From a virus, in the IMG/VR virus record IMGVR_UViG_3300043466_001519, positions 1-64,000 of that record: a DNA stretch of 64,000 nt, one strand, 5' to 3'. This document shows positions 23,468-30,063 of this stretch, piece by piece. Both the position numbers and the translations under genes were made by a program. Below the pieces are notes generated by a model. That model was not told the DNA's origin. It did no database searches and worked only from the letters and a program-made list of their open reading frames with translations. The stretch's first letter is position 1. The number at the start of each line of letters is the position of its first letter.

Positions 23468-23743
23468 TTAAGGATTAACTTTTTTTGGTAACAAAACTAT
23501 ATCTAATGTAGCTTTATAAGCAGCAGATGAAAAAATTCTAGTGTCTGTATCTGAGCTTTCTTTACATTCAATGTATGCATTTTCAAATAACTCAATTGCA
23601 TAATCAATACCATTATGTTCTGCAATTAATTTACCAGCAGATGGAACAGTTAAAGGTTGTTTTAAATTGTTCTGTTCACAAATAATGTCAACTGCTTGTT
23701 TGATCTTGTCAACATGTGGCTGTAATTCAATTGTTTTTTTCAT
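23468..23743 (-). CDS. hypothetical protein, 91 aa
   Basis: The protein begins MKKTIELQPHVDKIKQAVDI and is mostly helical, with AIELFENAYIECKES near the middle. No domain is recognised. It is the last gene before the tmRNA terminator and is separated from the 48-residue gene by eleven bases. Confidence 0.6.
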   Translation of the reverse strand: MKKTIELQPHVDKIKQAVDIICEQNNLKQPLTVPSAGKLIAEHNGIDYAIELFENAYIECKESSDTDTRIFSSAAYKATLDIVLLPKKVNP

Positions 23744-23774
23744 GTTTTATAATTATTAAGGATTAATACATAAT

Positions 23775-23808
23775 AAAAATCCCTACACACTTGAGACATG
23801 TGTAGGGA
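23775..23808 (-). terminator. terminator downstream of tmRNA
   Basis: TCCCTACACA and TGTGTAGGGA form a perfect 10-bp stem with a 9-base loop, followed on the minus strand by UUUUU. It lies 38 bases after the mature tmRNA 3' end and is a convincing rho-independent terminator for that transcript. Confidence 0.85.
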
Positions 23809-23845
23809 ATGGTAAATGGTAAATAGTCTTACAATGCGAGACTAG

Positions 23846-24232
23846 TGGAGCTAGAGGGAATTGAACCCTCGTCCAAAATTATTTTCAAAAATACAATTTA
23901 TACAGCTTTTTTGATGTATTTTTTAAGTTGGAAACATCATTCAACTAGGATCGACTGATAACAGTCGAGAAACCACCACTCTGTTTAATCTAACAGAGAA
24001 ATCTTTAACTTAGGCTGCTAATTCAAATTCAACAATGTCATTTGATTTAACTTCAGTACCACCATTTAAAATGTTGTGTACTACAGTCATGTTAGCTACG
24101 ATTTGTGCGTTGTCTCCTTGAGATACTACACTGTTTGTGTTTTTGCCATTTAATTATATTCATCTTAGTTTACAGTTATCTCTCTGGCTGATTGTATTAA
24201 TTACTGGTAACCTGTCAAAACCTGTTAGCCCC
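23846..24232 (-). ncRNA. ssrA: tmRNA with long predicted tag frame
   Basis: Mature ends pair: GGGGCTA at the 5' end (24232) with TAGCTCC near the 3' end, and discriminator A (23846); CCA is not encoded. The 5' part GGTTTTGACAGG and the T-arm GAGGG-TTCAATT-CCCTC are typical of tmRNA. A P2 helix is seen as AATACAAT pairing with ATTGTATT near the two ends. The tag frame ends ...VEFELAA then TAA (24010-24012), matching the LAA-type degrons. The frame stays open back to 24153; a GGA at 24117 would give a 35-residue tag starting GDNAQ. Known tags are often 8-30 residues, so this is long, and the resume codon is not certain. Hairpins after the stop fit the usual pseudoknot region. Length is 387 nt. 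It would rescue stalled ribosomes and mark products for degradation, with a phage-specific tag. Confidence 0.85.
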
Positions 24233-24560
24233 ATTTCCCTCATGTGAGGGCACTTATCAATTAGTTGTGTTGTTGACCAATGATCAACTTATTGAGCACC
24301 CTCTTTCTTATCAACAGCATCGGTTGACATAGCTATCCAAAGAGTAGGGTCAAGCTGAGAACTCATTACGTGAGTAGAGATCCTGATGACTCTCTTTTTA
24401 TAGGACATTGCTTTCTCAAGGCAACTCACGTTCTACCATTACTGATAGTATCTTTGATAGTTTCTCAAGGTACAAGTTATGCACACTATCAGGTTCAATG
24501 TTTAGCCTTTAGCTTCTAACAGATTATCAGTTCTGACGCTTTACACAGCTTAGCTATAAA
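24233..24560 (-). ncRNA. structured non-coding RNA upstream of tmRNA
   Basis: About 330 bases between a strong promoter and the tmRNA 5' end have no credible gene. On the minus strand several stems are visible: CTGATAGT with ACTATCAG, competing with a nearby second ACTATCA; TTGC/GCAA around a CTTGAGAAA loop; ACTCA/TGAGT; GTTGA/TCAAC; and CCCTCA/TGAGGG just before tmRNA. CCTTGAGAAA occurs twice, about 60 bases apart. It may be a leader that is processed off, or a separate structured RNA. It does not match RNase P or tRNA patterns that I know. Confidence 0.5.
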
Positions 24561-24566
24561 TCCCTG

Positions 24567-24598
24567 CAAATATAATTCACAGGGACTAATAAAACAAA
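24567..24598 (-). promoter_or_regulatory. promoter of the leader-tmRNA transcript
   Basis: On the minus strand TTTG (24595-24598), a 20-base spacer and TATATTTG (24567-24574) match the Bacteroidota TTTG/TAnnTTTG promoter exactly in both boxes. It lies right after the stop of the VWA gene, so the RNA region has its own promoter. Confidence 0.75.
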
Positions 24599-24601
24599 CA
24601 A

Positions 24602-25996
24602 TTAACTCTTAATCTCTTGTCTTCCTGCTTCTTTAGAATAACTGTAAACTTTTAAGTCATACGTAACTTCTATTTGTTTACCATCTGTAGCAAGACAAAG
24701 ATCTTTTAGTTCATCACTGAACTCCATCAATGATACAGCATTAACTTTATATGGAAATGCATCTGTACCAATACTATCCTGACCATCATTTATCACTAAT
24801 ATTTCTGGTTTTTCTTCAGATAGGTCTACATCAAGATTACACAATCTTCTAGATTGAATTTCATTAGCAATATGTTCAACCATATCACCAACAGCTGTAG
24901 TGCCACCATTTGGATCATTAGAAAAGGTTTGCCAAAAGTTAATTACATCTTCTCTATTCTTGATGTGTTGAAAATGTAATTGATCTGTATCATATACAAA
25001 ATAACTAAAGAACACTTCAGCTTCTCCTTTCATAACATATCTAAACCTGTCGATTAATATAGCATTAACCCACACTTGTTTTTCTGTCTCATTCATACTT
25101 CCTGAATAATCTAGAATAATAACAATCTTTTGAATCTGTTCTTTTCTATCAACAGGTACACTAACAGTAAGATCTTTGTTCAAGAATTTAGTTCTAAAGT
25201 TTGGATACACCTTCTGCATTAGATTCATCATATGAATTTGAGAATAATCTCTCATAATCATAGTAGAATACTGATCAGAATTAGCTACAATCTTTTCAGA
25301 TATTTCTTTCTCCACTTTGAACTCAGATCCAAACTTACCTACAAGAGATAGATGATTCATAATTTCCATCTTTCTGTTTTTACTAAGCTCATTAAGATCT
25401 AATTGTTCATTGATTGTTGGATCAAAATATAGTTCTCTATCAAAGTCTAATCCTTTAGTCATATCTGTATCATCTTCACTACTATTACTATGTTCTTTAT
25501 CATTATTCTGTAACTTCAGATAAATAGAAATAGCTTGTTCTAATGGAGAAAATCCAGGAATGAACTGATCATATATACTATCGTATAAAGATTTCTTTTG
25601 TGCAATAGCACCTTTATCTTCATCAGATAGATTATCATAATCTGCATATCGCTCAATTAGATATTCTTTCTCATCAATCATCTTGAAATAACACACACGT
25701 GCTAGTTCTTTGATTGTATCAACAGATGATTGTTTAGGAGCTCTCACTTTCTTTCTAATCTCTGCAGCAGTTGGTGTTAGATAGTTAACAGGATCTTTAA
25801 CAACAAGATCTTCATTGTTATCACTACTCCCATAGTCCCATGTATAAGAGAATGATGACCAACCTGATTTAGACCATCCACCACCTCCATATTTACTCTT
25901 CCAACCACCAGTAGTCTTTTTAGGACTATAGGTTGGGGCATAATAACTACCATAATAGTCGTCATCATACCCATCATCCCATAATTTTTTTGCCAT
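24602..25996 (-). CDS. VWA (CoxE/CobT-like) protein paired with MoxR ATPase
   Basis: The 464-residue protein has a low-complexity Gly/Tyr/Ser-rich N-terminus (about residues 1-60), a helical middle, and a von Willebrand A domain beginning near residue 290 with IVIILDYSGSMNE (DxSxS MIDAS). Further on are NGGTTAVGDMVEHI (the MIDAS Thr loop) and EILVINDGQDS. MIDAS residues appear intact, so metal-dependent ligand binding is expected. It is preceded, three bases upstream, by a MoxR-type AAA+ gene. Such pairs usually act as chaperone-like machines that remodel or insert metals into a partner, but the partner here is unknown. Confidence 0.85.
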   Translation of the reverse strand: MAKKLWDDGYDDDYYGSYYAPTYSPKKTTGGWKSKYGGGGWSKSGWSSFSYTWDYGSSDNNEDLVVKDPVNYLTPTAAEIRKKVRAPKQSSVDTIKELARVCYFKMIDEKEYLIERYADYDNLSDEDKGAIAQKKSLYDSIYDQFIPGFSPLEQAISIYLKLQNNDKEHSNSSEDDTDMTKGLDFDRELYFDPTINEQLDLNELSKNRKMEIMNHLSLVGKFGSEFKVEKEISEKIVANSDQYSTMIMRDYSQIHMMNLMQKVYPNFRTKFLNKDLTVSVPVDRKEQIQKIVIILDYSGSMNETEKQVWVNAILIDRFRYVMKGEAEVFFSYFVYDTDQLHFQHIKNREDVINFWQTFSNDPNGGTTAVGDMVEHIANEIQSRRLCNLDVDLSEEKPEILVINDGQDSIGTDAFPYKVNAVSLMEFSDELKDLCLATDGKQIEVTYDLKVYSYSKEAGRQEIKS

Positions 25997-25998
25997 AA

Positions 25999-27324
25999 TT
26001 ATACAAATGAAGCAATAGTTAAGTTTTTCTCAAATTTCTCAACAGCAGATGTAGCTGCTTTAACAAGTTGTGCATGTACATGTGCAACATCATCACCTAC
26101 AGTTAGGCCTTTGATATCAGCTAATTGTTTCTTAAGTGAACCAATAGCATCTTTATGCATCTTTTCATCATCTCTACTTACCAATGGCAGGTTAGTTAGA
26201 GTTTCGATGCTATATGTAATAGCTGCAGACAAGTCTCTAAACTTGATTGTAGATTCAAACTTCTTGATTGCTTCAGCAATTAAAGAAGGCTTTTTAGCAA
26301 ACTCTGCAATGAATGATAAAGACTCTGGTCCACATTCATCATACACTTGATATGCTGTTACAGCAACACGAGGACTAATAGTAATACCATTCTTAGCATA
26401 CTCTTGTAATAAATAAGGAATCACTGGATCCACTTCTCCTTCACCAAACTTACTCTCAAGCAACTTGTTGTAGCTGATTTCTGTGTAGTTGTCCCATATA
26501 ACATTAAGTTCTAATGGAAAACGCTCCATCAATGCTTTTAATGACATGTTCTTAGAGAATTCATCACGAGTTCTATTAGTACAACAGATGATGAACTTGG
26601 TGTTGATAGGAAATATCTGTGTACCATTTCTGAATACACCACTAGATAGAATGTCTTTCAATTGCTCTAAGATGAAATCAGGAGCATCAAACAACTCCTC
26701 GAAGATAACATATTCATGATTCATGAATGAATTGTGTACAAGATATTCAATCTTACCTGTTGTTTCGAATGTTGGTATATCAAGACCACCAAACAATCTG
26801 TCTGTAGTCATACCTGTACCCATAGTTTGGATGAAAGGCTCAATACCTTTTGCTTTTAAGAAGTCAAGAGTTATCTCTGATTTACCATGTCCACCTGGAC
26901 CATACAAGATAACATTCTTAGCTGTAGAAAATCCTACATTTAATATGCTAACTGTTTTGTCCATGAATACGAATTTCTCTTCTACTGGATTCTTTTTTGC
27001 TGTTGTTTTTGCTGTTTTTGCCATTGTTTTCTTTGTTTTTAAGGAGTTTAATTGTTTTACTTGTTCTAATGTTTCTTCGATGTTTACTTCTGGTTCTTCT
27101 ATAACATCATCTGGTTCAAAATGCCAATTGTCAATTCTGAAACTTATGCGTTTTTCAATATATATATTATATTTATCTGGAAGTTCTTGACCTAGATATT
27201 TATTCATAGCACCATCATCAGCCCAACCTGATGGATGACCACGTAAATTACCTGCCCATGAATCATTATTCCAACAACCATCATCTTGAAACTCTTCTTT
27301 AGTTTTAAATCTATATTTCTTCAT
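25999..27324 (-). CDS. MoxR-type AAA+ ATPase with N-terminal MNKYLGQ module
   Basis: The 441-residue protein has an AAA+ core from about residue 115: Walker A YGPGGHGKSE near 142, Walker B-like HEYVIFEELFDAP near 207, sensor 1 KFIICCTNRTRDEF near 247, and SLKALMERFPL with the arginine-finger-type ER. Before it, residues 1-80 carry YRFKTKEEF, MNKYLGQELPDKYN and WHFEPDD, a module shared with the 406-residue protein at 30064-31284. An internal ATG at MAKTAKTTAKKN (about residue 100) could start an ATPase without the module. The partner VWA gene follows directly. Confidence 0.85.
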   Translation of the reverse strand: MKKYRFKTKEEFQDDGCWNNDSWAGNLRGHPSGWADDGAMNKYLGQELPDKYNIYIEKRISFRIDNWHFEPDDVIEEPEVNIEETLEQVKQLNSLKTKKTMAKTAKTTAKKNPVEEKFVFMDKTVSILNVGFSTAKNVILYGPGGHGKSEITLDFLKAKGIEPFIQTMGTGMTTDRLFGGLDIPTFETTGKIEYLVHNSFMNHEYVIFEELFDAPDFILEQLKDILSSGVFRNGTQIFPINTKFIICCTNRTRDEFSKNMSLKALMERFPLELNVIWDNYTEISYNKLLESKFGEGEVDPVIPYLLQEYAKNGITISPRVAVTAYQVYDECGPESLSFIAEFAKKPSLIAEAIKKFESTIKFRDLSAAITYSIETLTNLPLVSRDDEKMHKDAIGSLKKQLADIKGLTVGDDVAHVHAQLVKAATSAVEKFEKNLTIASFV

Positions 27325-27332
27325 AAATTTGA

Positions 27333-27362
27333 TATAAAAAGAGAGCCATTACAGCTCTCTTA
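27333..27362 (-). terminator. rho-independent terminator upstream of MoxR
   Basis: Minus-strand AGAGAGC (27354-27360) and GCTCTCT (27340-27346) form a 7-bp stem with loop TGTAATG, followed by UUUUUAUA. It ends the transcript from 28.1 kb so that MoxR needs its own initiation or read-through. Confidence 0.8.
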
Positions 27363-27366
27363 TTAA

Positions 27367-27600
27367 CTATTCTTCTTCTTCTCCACATATGATGTCAAAC
27401 TGATCACCAATAGTTCTTAATGTCTTTGCTAATTGCTTAGAAAGACTCTTAATTGCTTCAGGAGATAAACTTTCTAACCATTCATCTTGTTTTTCTTCTG
27501 TACAATCTTCAAAACATGTGGGTTTTCTTCTTTCATCACCTGGTAAGACATCAAATATGTATATGCCAGATAGATTTCTACGTGTTGGATTAGTCTTCAT
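27367..27600 (-). CDS. hypothetical protein, 77 aa
   Basis: I set the start at 27600 (MKTNPTRRNLSGIYIFDVLP), since the longer frame overlaps the upstream gene by more than 120 bases. The protein has a strand segment, a CFEDCTEEKQDEWLESLS region, and a helical end with acidic tail GEEEE. It lies right before the terminator. Family unknown. Confidence 0.65.
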   Translation of the reverse strand: MKTNPTRRNLSGIYIFDVLPGDERRKPTCFEDCTEEKQDEWLESLSPEAIKSLSKQLAKTLRTIGDQFDIICGEEEE

Positions 27601-28078
27601 CATCTTCTGCATCTTCTGATTTACGAGCAAGATGATCAAGAAAATCTTTAATCTCCTGTGGAAGATCTTCACCTCTAACAGCAGTTGCTTTTTTGTCTCC
27701 TTGTCCATCTTTAGCAAGATTCATAAGAAACTCTCTAATATGTTCAGGAATATCATCTGCATCTAATGAAATCTTTTTAACTGCACCTTCAAGTTTTTTA
27801 TTCAGCGTTTGTGCAAAATCATCTAACTTGTTCTGTAAGAAAAATGATGCCATTATAACCAATTGGTTATAACTAAATTCATGAAGACATGTTTCTACCA
27901 ACATACTTGGTGATAAATCATCTTTGATGTTTCTATCTTCATCAAATAGATGATTCTTTAACACATTAGCAATTTGTTCTTGTAAATCATCTAAATAAGA
28001 ATCTTCTACACCGATTGCTTTGTGAAGTTTCTTTTGACCATGGTCAAAACTAAAAATACTTGTTGTTGTTTCACTCAT
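27590..28078 (-). CDS. hypothetical acidic helical protein, 162 aa
   Basis: The start is set at 28078 (MSETTTSIFSFDHGQKKLHK), preceded by an A-rich stretch. A longer frame exists but would reach into the upstream gap. The protein is helical, with QEQIANVLKNHLF and SYNQLVIMASFFLQNKLDDF, two similar segments DIPEHIREFLMNLA and DLPQEIKDFLDHLA, and a DED-rich tail. The pair of internal repeats is visible. Function unknown. Confidence 0.65.
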   Translation of the reverse strand: MSETTTSIFSFDHGQKKLHKAIGVEDSYLDDLQEQIANVLKNHLFDEDRNIKDDLSPSMLVETCLHEFSYNQLVIMASFFLQNKLDDFAQTLNKKLEGAVKKISLDADDIPEHIREFLMNLAKDGQGDKKATAVRGEDLPQEIKDFLDHLARKSEDAEDDED

Positions 28079-28103
28079 TTTGTTTGTTATTAAGGAATTA
28101 AAA

Positions 28104-28259
28104 TTATTGTTCAAGTGTTTCTCGAACATCTATTATACGCTCTTTTACAATTCCTTTTCTGAAATTGTATAAGACTTCTATAATTAATCGTTTTGATTTA
28201 ATATGTCTAAAAGGATTAGTTGAACACACTAATGTACCTTCACTCACTCTAGGTCTCAT
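28104..28259 (-). CDS. basic hypothetical protein, 51 aa
   Basis: It starts at 28259 (MRPRVSEGTLVCSTNPFRHI) and ends with TAA at 28104-28106. The composition is basic (KSKRLIIEVLYNFRKGIVKER) with beta-like runs; nucleic-acid binding is possible but not shown. It abuts the upstream coiled-coil gene stop. Confidence 0.55.
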   Translation of the reverse strand: MRPRVSEGTLVCSTNPFRHIKSKRLIIEVLYNFRKGIVKERIIDVRETLEQ

Positions 28260-28502
28260 TTATTTAATAATTAAATACACAAGATTTACTAAAATGACAA
28301 TTGAAGAAAATGCAAGACATGTAATACTTATTGCTGCTAATTTTTTGTTTTGCTTTTTGTAGATTTCCACTTCTTCTTCACATAGCTCAACTAATTTTGT
28401 TTTCAAATTAAGAAGTTGATCTGCTGCTTTTAACGCTTTGTCTTGATTGATTGCTAATTCTTCTAGCATTTCAAGTTTGTCCAATAATGCTTTGTCTGTC
28501 AT
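28260..28502 (-). CDS. coiled-coil protein with C-terminal membrane anchor
   Basis: Residues 1-55 form a heptad-rich helix (LLDKLEMLEELA, DQLLNLKTKLVELCEEEVE). Residues 56-79 (AISITCLAFSSIVILVNLVYLI) are a transmembrane helix, so this is a tail-anchored coiled coil. It could tether a phage complex to the inner membrane. Function unknown. Confidence 0.65.
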   Translation of the reverse strand: MTDKALLDKLEMLEELAINQDKALKAADQLLNLKTKLVELCEEEVEIYKKQNKKLAAISITCLAFSSIVILVNLVYLIIK

Positions 28503-28503
28503 G

Positions 28504-28680
28504 TTAATTAGGTTTTTGTTGTTTATCTGCTATTTCCATTCCAATTATCACTGGAAATGATATTGGACTTAATGCCCATATAATCCACGCTTCTGTTGGT
28601 ACATCATGAGTCTTTCTAAAAGACTCAATTAACATACCTAGCATAACTAGGTATGTTATCATTACATATAATATCATCAT
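28504..28680 (-). CDS. two-helix membrane protein, 58 aa
   Basis: The start is placed at 28680 (MMILYVMITYLVML), since the longer frame overlaps the next gene's end. Two hydrophobic helices lie at residues 1-18 and 33-51 (WIIWALSPISFPVIIGMEI), with a short charged tail. A membrane role is likely, otherwise unassigned. It lies one base upstream of the coiled-coil gene. Confidence 0.6.
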   Translation of the reverse strand: MMILYVMITYLVMLGMLIESFRKTHDVPTEAWIIWALSPISFPVIIGMEIADKQQKPN

Positions 28681-28684
28681 TGTA

Positions 28685-28924
28685 TTATTTTTTAAATGTG
28701 TCATTGTAATATTCTTGAGCTCCTTTTGGAATATGTGAATTTATTGAAAAGCTTTTTCTCATAGTTTCAATTCCAGAACCATAAGCAGTCTTAATCTGCT
28801 GTTCTTCCATTTCTTTGGCTTGTTCAAATAAACTTTCCATTAATTCAGAGTCACCTTCTAATATTACTTTCTTTAGATTTGCTTTTAGTTCCTCTTCTAA
28901 CCATTCTACTGCTGTTTGTTTCAT
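28685..28924 (-). CDS. conserved flavobacterial-phage protein, 79 aa
   Basis: The protein starts MKQTAVEWLEEEL and has FEQAKEMEEQQIKTAYGSG and GAQEYYNDTFKK. These phrases recur in a small-protein family common in phages of flavobacteria. It is helical, with no catalytic motif. The start overlaps the upstream gene by four bases. Function unknown. Confidence 0.7.
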   Translation of the reverse strand: MKQTAVEWLEEELKANLKKVILEGDSELMESLFEQAKEMEEQQIKTAYGSGIETMRKSFSINSHIPKGAQEYYNDTFKK

Positions 28925-29112
28925 AATCCTATCATTTCATCAAAACAATTATCTAATAATTGTTGTAGGTTAAACTTCTCTTCTTGTAACTCTTCTATTC
29001 TCTTCTCAATGATGTGTATGTTTACATCATCATGTGAATCTTTAAGACTGTCTAATGAATGTATCTCCATATTGACATCTTGTAATCTCTGTTGGATTTC
29101 TTCTGTTCTCAA
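28921..29112 (-). CDS. small coiled-coil protein, 63 aa
   Basis: Nearly the whole sequence is a heptad-rich helix (EEIQQRLQDVNMEIHSL, HIIEKRIEELQEEKFNLQQ). It overlaps both neighbours by four bases. It may form dimers or join a larger complex. No family is recognised. Confidence 0.6.
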   Translation of the reverse strand: MRTEEIQQRLQDVNMEIHSLDSLKDSHDDVNIHIIEKRIEELQEEKFNLQQLLDNCFDEMIGL

Positions 29113-29498
29113 AATAATATGTATTTAGAATATTTCTCTGTTACTAATCGTACTTGTTCTCTAGCATAAGCATCTGCATCATAATCTGTGTATGCATCAA
29201 CTAATGCTTTAATTGCATTGGCTTGTGCTATAACATATGCTTCATCATGTGAATCATTGTTATAACTATGAGCTGTATCAAAACCTATTATAAGATATTC
29301 TTTCTCTTTGTCCCAATTAGTGTATGTTATTTCTTCAGGACAATCTTTAGGTTGTAAATAGTTTCCCCAACCTTCTTCAAGCTCAACCAATATTGGATGA
29401 TCTTTTGGAATGTGAACATATCCACATCCCCAACCAGTTTTACAAGATGTTTTAAAATCATCTTCATACTTCATTGTACTAATAAATGTTTCTTTCAT
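29109..29498 (-). CDS. conserved phage protein, 129 aa
   Basis: The N-terminal half is beta-rich with TGWGCGYVHIPKDHPI and LIIGFDTAHSYNNDS; the C-terminal half is helical (EAYVIAQANAIKALVDAYTD). The pattern GYVHIPKDHP...GFDTAHSYN resembles a widely spread phage protein of unknown function. It lies nine bases before a run of genes ending with the tRNA. Confidence 0.65.
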   Translation of the reverse strand: MKETFISTMKYEDDFKTSCKTGWGCGYVHIPKDHPILVELEEGWGNYLQPKDCPEEITYTNWDKEKEYLIIGFDTAHSYNNDSHDEAYVIAQANAIKALVDAYTDYDADAYAREQVRLVTEKYSKYILF

Positions 29499-29524
29499 GT
29501 TATTTAATGTTTATTAAGGATTAG

Positions 29525-29618
29525 TTCCAGAGACAGGATTCGAACCTGTAAATAGATTTATTTGTCATATTAGTCCAACCCACATTGTGGCTGCGTCTAC
29601 CAATTTCGCCACTCTGGA
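29525..29618 (-). tRNA. class II tRNA-like gene, Leu-type D arm, anticodon not assignable
   Basis: The acceptor stem TCCAGAG/CTCTGGA is perfect, with discriminator A (29525) and no encoded CCA. The D arm TGGCGAAATTGGTAGACGC is the sequence typical of tRNA-Leu. The T arm ACAGG-TTCGAAT-CCTGT is perfect. A variable-arm hairpin AAATA-AATC-TATTT fits class II. The region between D arm and variable arm has CCAC-AAT-GTGG instead of a 5-bp stem and 7-base loop, and the expected U33 is missing, so no anticodon is reliable. It may be degenerate, or carry an insertion. Confidence 0.7.
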
Positions 29619-29623
29619 ATAAA

Positions 29624-29696
29624 AAAAGCATGTGACGCTTTCCCCAAATAAGTTAATTAACCTAGTTATATTAATTTATTCTTATCACATGCTTTT
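29624..29696 (-). terminator. 12-bp inverted repeat upstream of the tRNA
   Basis: AAAAGCATGTGA and TCACATGCTTTT form a perfect 12-bp stem around 49 bases, with a U-run on the minus strand (UUUUUUUAU) immediately before the tRNA. It could terminate the gene upstream, or form a long stem that protects or controls tRNA processing. The large loop is unusual for a terminator. Confidence 0.55.
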
Positions 29697-29707
29697 AATT
29701 TGTTTGA

Positions 29708-30052
29708 TTATTTATCTAAAGAATCATATTGCTCTTGTAAGAAAGCAATTTTCTCTAAATGTACTTCAAGAGCTTCTTCAGCATCAATTAATGAACGTTT
29801 AGCTATTAATAAGTTTCTTACATAATCATTTCTGTCTGTAATTAACTTACCATTGTTCACTCTTGCAAGTCTTAATGATTCTTGTGCATCTTCAACTCTG
29901 TCTTCTAAAGAGATTGTATCTCCGTTTAATGAAGCAATTTGTGTTTTTAAAGCACTGTCTGCTTGTCTTAAGATTTTTTGACCTGTTGCTTCAGCATTGT
30001 CACCACTAATAATTGCTACTACTTCTTTTACGAAACTTTTCATTTTGTTCAT
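29708..30052 (-). CDS. coiled-coil phage protein, 114 aa
   Basis: The protein starts MNKMKSFVKEVVAIIS and is helical throughout, with heptads in ASLNGDTISLEDRVEDAQES and VHLEKIAFLQEQYDSL. Similar short coiled-coil proteins of unknown role are common in Flavobacterium phages. Two ATGs lie close together (30052 and 30043), either of which could be used. It is twelve bases from the upstream gene. Confidence 0.65.
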   Translation of the reverse strand: MNKMKSFVKEVVAIISGDNAEATGQKILRQADSALKTQIASLNGDTISLEDRVEDAQESLRLARVNNGKLITDRNDYVRNLLIAKRSLIDAEEALEVHLEKIAFLQEQYDSLDK

Positions 30053-30063
30053 GTTTTTAAGGA

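Noticed and set aside
24380-24420. Hammerhead ribozyme, from CTGATGA on the plus strand
   Set aside because: The required GAAA after stem II is absent, and the strand is opposite to the likely transcript.
24233-24560. RNase P RNA or extra tRNA genes upstream of tmRNA
   Set aside because: No GAGGAAAGTCC-type core and no complete cloverleaf could be found on either strand.
27601-27717. Longer N-terminus for the 77-aa gene
   Set aside because: It overlaps more than 120 bases of the upstream gene in another frame and has poor, Met/Lys-rich composition.
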